DNA from: CAZMSD01 sp964568855
GTDB taxonomy: Bacteria > CAIWAD01
Direction of reading: 5' to 3'
NCBI GenBank assembly: GCA_964568855.1
Contig: CAZMSD010000020.1
Location: forward strand, 1 to 64,000
DNA: 64,000 nucleotides
This document shows positions 60,108 through 64,000 of the stretch, piece after piece. The position numbers and the translations under genes were made by a program. Below the pieces are notes generated by a model. The model did not search any database. It was given only the letters and a program-made list of their open reading frames with translations, and was not told the DNA's origin. Within the stretch, counting starts at the first letter, position 1. Each line of letters starts with the position of its first letter.

Positions 60108-61571
60108 ATGCGGGCCGGGAACGAGGATTCCCGCGGAGAGCAACGCAGGATCTGGTCGGTGGGAGAGCTGGCCCGGGAGTTCTCCGGCCGCCTGGAGCGG
60201 GAGTATCCGCCGCTGTGGGTGAGGGGCGAGGTCTCGGATTTCAGGCTCTACCAGGCCTCGGGACACCGCTACTTCACGCTCAAGGATCGCGAGGCGCAGT
60301 TCTCCTGCGTATTCTGGAGCGGCAGGGCGAAATCATGCGCCACGCGTCCCGCCGACGGGCTCAAGGTGGAGGCGCTGGTCCGCCTGGTGTTCTACGGCCC
60401 GCGCGGGCGCCTGCAGCTGGACGTGCAGGACCTGCGGCCGGCGGGACTGGGCGACCTGATGCAGGCCTTCCTCGAGCGCAAGGAGAGACTGGCCGCCGAG
60501 GGACTCTTCGATGCGGAACGCAAACAGTCCCTGCCGCCCCATCCCGAGAGCATCGGCCTGCTGACCTCTGAGGAAGGCGCCGCGTTCAGGGACATTGTCA
60601 AGGTGATCAGGCGCCGGCATCCCGCGGTGAAGCTTCTCCTGTGTCCCAGCCCGGTCCAGGGAGAAACCGCTGGATCCGCCCTGGCCAGCAACCTGCGCCG
60701 GCTCTGGCGAGTCCCCGGACTGGACCTGATCATCCTCGGCCGCGGCGGAGGTTCTTTCGAGGACCTGTTCTGTTTCAACAGCGAGGAGCTGGTCCGGGCC
60801 ATCGCCGATTGCCCATTGCCCGTGATCTCCGCCGTGGGGCACGAGGTGGACACCACGCTCAGCGACCTGGCGGCGGACCTCCGGGCGCCCACGCCCTCGG
60901 CCGCGGCGGAACTGGCGGTGCCCGACGACGCCCAGCTCCTGGACCGGCTGGAGCACCTGCGCGTCCGTGCGGAGCAGGCGGCGCGGAGGGCGCTCGCGGG
61001 CCGCTCGGAGCGACTGAGCCTGCTGGCCGAACACCGGGCGCTGAGCGAGCCGCTGCGGCGCCTGCGGGAGGCGGGCCAGCGCCTGGACGAGGACCTGTCG
61101 CGCATGGCCGAAGTCCTGGGCGCGCGCGTACAGCGCCTCGACGAACTCCTGCCCGGCCACCGGCGGCGAATGGGACTGGGTCTCAGGCGCGGTCGCGGGG
61201 AGGCGGCGGAACGACTCAATCATCTGCCGCCGCGGCGGCTGAAGACACTGCTCTCGCGCCGCCTGCAGGAAAGCGGTGGGCGGCTGACGGAGCAGGGAGG
61301 ACGCCTGCGCCGCCTGCTGGATCTCCGGGTGCGGGACGCGGGCCGCGTGCTGCGGCAGCTCGAGGGGCGGCTGGCCCGGATGGAAAGCGAACGCCTGGTG
61401 GCCTGGGCCTGGAAGCTGGGCTTCATCATCTGCACCGATCTAGCCGGCGCAGCGCTGACCCGGGCGGCGGGCATCAGCCCGGGGCAGCAGGTGCGCCTGC
61501 GCTTCAGAGACGGCGGGGCAAAGGCGCGTATCACGCAGATCGAAGGAAGGGCCGATGAAGAAACCCTCTAG
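60108..61571 (+). CDS. xseA: Exonuclease VII large subunit
   Basis: Single-strand-specific DNA exonuclease subunit, 487 residues. The OB-fold is at about 14-115 (WSVGELAREFSGRLEREYPPL, GHRYFTLKD) and the catalytic part begins near 130 with GLLTSEEGAAFRDIVKVI, then IILGRGGGSFEDLFCFNSEELVRAI and VGHEVDTTLSDLAADLRAPTPSAAAEL. A long coiled coil follows. It overlaps xseB by 17 bp, so the two are translationally coupled. The ATG follows GGAGGTC. Confidence 0.95.
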   Translation: MRAGNEDSRGEQRRIWSVGELAREFSGRLEREYPPLWVRGEVSDFRLYQASGHRYFTLKDREAQFSCVFWSGRAKSCATRPADGLKVEALVRLVFYGPRGRLQLDVQDLRPAGLGDLMQAFLERKERLAAEGLFDAERKQSLPPHPESIGLLTSEEGAAFRDIVKVIRRRHPAVKLLLCPSPVQGETAGSALASNLRRLWRVPGLDLIILGRGGGSFEDLFCFNSEELVRAIADCPLPVISAVGHEVDTTLSDLAADLRAPTPSAAAELAVPDDAQLLDRLEHLRVRAEQAARRALAGRSERLSLLAEHRALSEPLRRLREAGQRLDEDLSRMAEVLGARVQRLDELLPGHRRRMGLGLRRGRGEAAERLNHLPPRRLKTLLSRRLQESGGRLTEQGGRLRRLLDLRVRDAGRVLRQLEGRLARMESERLVAWAWKLGFIICTDLAGAALTRAAGISPGQQVRLRFRDGGAKARITQIEGRADEETL

Positions 61572-61863
61572 CTTCGAGGATGCCCTGGAGCGGCTTGAAG
61601 CGATAGTGGCCCGCCTCGAAGAAGGGGAAGTGGGCCTCGAGGAGAGCCTGGAACAGTATCGCGAGGGCATCCGCCTTCACCGCTACTGCCAGGACAAGCT
61701 GCGCAAGGTGGAGCAGGAGCTGATGCGCGTTCTCAAGGAAGACGAGCTCGAAGGAGCGGAACAGCCGCCCGCCGAGGAGGCTGACCCGGCCGGATCGTCC
61801 CCCGAGAACCCGCAGCAGCCTTCCGGGCCGCCCCTGGAGGCCAACGAAGAACTTCCGTTTTAA
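61555..61863 (+). CDS. xseB: Exonuclease VII small subunit
   Basis: Short partner of XseA, 102 residues. The core SFEDALERLEAIVARLEEGEVGLEESLEQYREGI is the family signature. The C-terminal ~30 residues are an unusual acidic, Pro-rich tail. It is coupled to xseA by overlap and lies 13 bp before nadK. Confidence 0.93.
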   Translation: MKKPSSFEDALERLEAIVARLEEGEVGLEESLEQYREGIRLHRYCQDKLRKVEQELMRVLKEDELEGAEQPPAEEADPAGSSPENPQQPSGPPLEANEELPF

Positions 61864-61876
61864 TGGACCGCTGCGC

Positions 61877-62758
61877 ATGATCCTGGGAATTCGCGGAACC
61901 GTCCGGGCCGAGGGCATCCGGGAGATCCTGCCCCGGCTCTGCCGCATGCTGCTTGAGCTGGGCCTGGACTTTCGCCTGGCCGAGGAGCTGCTCGAGCGCG
62001 GCGACCTGTCTCCCGCGGACCTGGAGGGCCTGAGCCCGGAGATGCTCAGGCCCGAGCGGCGAATCGACAGGGAGATCGACGTACTGATGACCCTGGGCGG
62101 AGACGGCTCCATGCTGGCCGCGGTCCAGGACATGCGCCGCAACATCCCCATCCTGGGCGTGCACATGGGTTCCATGGGCTACCTGACGGCCACCACGCCC
62201 GAGGACCTGGAAGACTGCCTGCGCAACCTCGCCGGAGGGCGGCTGAGCGAAGAGCGCCGGATGATGCTCAAGGTCGAGGCCCTGCACGAAGGCGTGAAAT
62301 TCAAGGCCCACGCCCTGAACGACGTGGTCCTGGCCAGCAGCGTCCCCGGTAGGGTGATCCGCCTGGCCACGCGGATCAACCACGAGAGTCTCTTCAACGT
62401 TACCGGCGACGGGCTGATCCACTCCACGCCCACGGGCAGCACGGCCTACAACCTGGGCGGTGGCGGCCCGGTGCTCGAACCGGGCATGGACGCCATCGTG
62501 CTGACGCCCATCATGCCCCATTCCATCAGCGTGCGTTCCATCGTCACCTCGGCGGACTGCCGTATCGAGACCGAGGTCAGCTCCCACAACCGGCAGATGC
62601 TGCTCTCGGTGGACGGCCAGCTCAGCCGCATCCTGCCCGAGGGCACCCGGGTGACCGTGGCGCGCAGCCGCCGCCGGGTCCGCCTGCTCAAGGGATCGCA
62701 GCCGGGATTCATCGGAGTATTGCGCAACAAGCTGATGTGGAACCTGGAGGACCGATGA
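61877..62758 (+). CDS. nadK: NAD kinase
   Basis: Phosphorylates NAD to NADP, 293 residues. The GGDGSML motif is at 74-80, the NAD-binding loop is VTGDGLIHSTPTGSTAYNLGGGGP and TPIMPHSISVRSIV completes the site. Length is normal. Its stop overlaps ftsY by four bases. Confidence 0.95.
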   Translation: MILGIRGTVRAEGIREILPRLCRMLLELGLDFRLAEELLERGDLSPADLEGLSPEMLRPERRIDREIDVLMTLGGDGSMLAAVQDMRRNIPILGVHMGSMGYLTATTPEDLEDCLRNLAGGRLSEERRMMLKVEALHEGVKFKAHALNDVVLASSVPGRVIRLATRINHESLFNVTGDGLIHSTPTGSTAYNLGGGGPVLEPGMDAIVLTPIMPHSISVRSIVTSADCRIETEVSSHNRQMLLSVDGQLSRILPEGTRVTVARSRRRVRLLKGSQPGFIGVLRNKLMWNLEDR

Positions 62759-63750
62759 ACCTTGTCCGGCGACTGGGCGCTGCCATGTCCCGCACGCGCG
62801 AAAACCTCGGCGGACGGATCCGCGAACTGGCGGGCAGCGGACGCCGCCTGGATCCCCGGATGCTCGAGGAACTGGAGGAGCTGCTGCTGGCGGCGGACCT
62901 GGGCTGGGAGATGTGCGAGCGGGTGCTCGAGGGCCTGCGACGGGCCGCCCGGGAGGACGCCCGGACCCCGCTCGAGGAGCTGATCGAAGAGCAGATCCTG
63001 GCCCAGCTGGAGTCACCCGTGAGGCAGGATCCTGATTCCCAGGAGGAGGAGCGCGGCGAGGGGCCGCGGGTGATCCTGGTGGTGGGCGTGAACGGGACCG
63101 GCAAGACCACCACCGTGGGCAAGCTGGCGGCCCGCTACGCCGCCGGGGGGCGCAAGGTGCTGCTGGCGGCCGCCGACACCTTCCGCGCCGCGGCCATAGA
63201 GCAGCTCGAGATCTGGGCGAAGCGGGCGGGCGTGGACCTGGTGCGCGCGGCCCAGGGCGCCGATCCGGCCAGCGTGGCCCACGACGGCCTGAGCGCCGCC
63301 CTCTCGCGCGGTCACGAACTGCTGCTGGTGGACACGGCGGGTCGCCTGCACAACAAGCGCAACCTGATGCAGGAGCTGGAGAAGATCCGCCGGGTGCTGG
63401 GCCGGCGGCAGCCCGGCGCGCCGCACGAAGTCCTGCTGGTGCTGGACGGCACCACGGGGCAGAACGCGCTGTCCCAGGCGCGCCTGTTTACCGACTCCAC
63501 TGGAGTCACCGGGCTGGTGATCACCAAGCTGGACGGCACGGCACGGGGCGGCATCGCCCTGGCCATCCACCAGGAACTGGGCATTCCCCTGCGCTGGATC
63601 GGCGTGGGCGAGGGATTGGGCGACCTGCAGCCCTTCGACGCGCGGAGCTACGCCCGGGCGCTCTTCGAACCCGCGGCGGGCGAATCGGAAATCGCCGGGG
63701 GCCCTGCCGCGCGGGAGGACGGGGCGGCGGAGGAGCCGGGTCTTGCCTGA
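62755..63750 (+). CDS. ftsY: Signal recognition particle receptor FtsY
   Basis: GTPase of 331 residues that docks ribosome-SRP complexes at the membrane. The N domain is at about 10-95. The G domain has [15 protein letters not shown] (P-loop), [43 protein letters not shown] and [13 protein letters not shown]. The acidic A domain of E. coli FtsY is short or missing here, as in many bacteria. The ATG overlapping nadK is used. Confidence 0.95.
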   Translation: MNLVRRLGAAMSRTRENLGGRIRELAGSGRRLDPRMLEELEELLLAADLGWEMCERVLEGLRRAAREDARTPLEELIEEQILAQLESPVRQDPDSQEEERGEGPRVILVVGVNGTGKTTTVGKLAARYAAGGRKVLLAAADTFRAAAIEQLEIWAKRAGVDLVRAAQGADPASVAHDGLSAALSRGHELLLVDTAGRLHNKRNLMQELEKIRRVLGRRQPGAPHEVLLVLDGTTGQNALSQARLFTDSTGVTGLVITKLDGTARGGIALAIHQELGIPLRWIGVGEGLGDLQPFDARSYARALFEPAAGESEIAGGPAAREDGAAEEPGLA

Positions 63751-64000
63751 TCCACGCCAGGAAATCCGGCGGGTGAGGAATTCCCCGGCGGGGGAGCTGA
63801 AGGTCTACATGCACACCGTGGGCTGCGCCAGGAACCTGGTGGATTCGGAGATCCTACTGGGGCAGATGGGCCAAAGGGTGCGCCCGGTGGAGGAAGGCCG
63901 CCGGGCCGACCTGATCGTGGTCAACAGCTGCGGATTCATCGAGGGCGCCAGGGAGGAATCCATCGACGCCGTGATGGAGGCGGTGCGGCTCAAGCAGGAG
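63743..64000 (+). CDS. rimO: Ribosomal protein S12 methylthiotransferase (5' part, cut by window edge)
   Basis: Radical-SAM methylthiotransferase that modifies S12. Only the first 86 codons are inside the window. LKVYMHTVGCARNLVDSEILLGQM carries the first Fe-S Cys and the RimO-specific RNLVDSE motif, and VVNSCGFIEGAREESIDAV the second. A TTG start overlaps the ftsY stop; a GTG 30 bp downstream is an alternative start. Confidence 0.85.
   Translation, partial: MPDPRQEIRRVRNSPAGELKVYMHTVGCARNLVDSEILLGQMGQRVRPVEEGRRADLIVVNSCGFIEGAREESIDAVMEAVRLKQE

Overview
The window is GC-rich, densely packed, almost entirely coding sequence, much of it in long + strand operons. It reads as part of the chromosome of a Gram-negative bacterium: there are LolC/LolD lipoprotein exporters, a heptose kinase of the LPS pathway, ExbB/ExbD/TonB-like proteins, twin-arginine-exported periplasmic nitrate reductase and many signal peptides. 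A 29-residue bS22/COX24-like ribosomal peptide, AtpB with a signal-peptide-like leader, a ClpC/McsA-like pair and AgmX/TPR envelope genes together suggest an uncultivated lineage of the FCB type (for example near Krumholzibacteriota or Eisenbacteria). That placement is inference only. No tRNA, rRNA, CRISPR array, phage or intact insertion sequence was seen.

Layout. 1-6009: rpmF and a fatty-acid synthesis operon (fabH-fabD-fabG-acpP-fabF, without plsX) running into rnc and an IMPACT/YigZ protein. 6009-7316: a CNNM/CorC-type membrane protein. 7523-8806 (-): a Fis-type HTH protein. 9005-17485: an apparent single operon of M23 peptidase, bactofilin, two small AtpZ/AtpI-type membrane proteins and the eight F1Fo ATP synthase genes. 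17684-28535: two large exported TPR proteins, two small unknowns, ExbB, two ExbD and an AgmX/TonB-like protein, probably one envelope-spanning, proton-driven machine; a membrane-anchored GH2-like pseudoenzyme follows (28645-31224). 31224-33929: an RpiB-family isomerase, a small hypothetical protein and a SPOR-SpoIID protein. 33938-39538: prfB with its programmed frameshift, lysS, an exact 885-bp tandem duplication that creates a truncated lysS chimera, then lolC-lolD.

39574-41072: McsA-like and degenerate McsB-like proteins. 41092-42450 (-): a GloVer-repeat exported protein beside an AT-rich gap. 42825-47720: a YyaL-type thioredoxin protein and clpC, closed by a clear terminator. 47787-50309: a TrmA/RlmD methyltransferase and a heptose kinase. 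50352-56523 (-): a napL-D-A-G-H-B nitrate reductase operon resembling the epsilonproteobacterial gene set, with no napC or napF. 56704-64000: comF, a LysM lytic transglycosylase (mltD), an HU-like protein, the bS22-like peptide, xseA, xseB, nadK, ftsY and the start of rimO.

The most unusual dispersed signal is a short motif, (C)GTGAYAC, found at least 34 times on either strand, several times chance. It often sits where it imposes codons this genome otherwise seems to use rarely, and it is over-represented between genes. A DNA uptake-type sequence, a methylation site or another selected word are the candidates. The best candidate system is the TPR/ExbBD/AgmX cluster.
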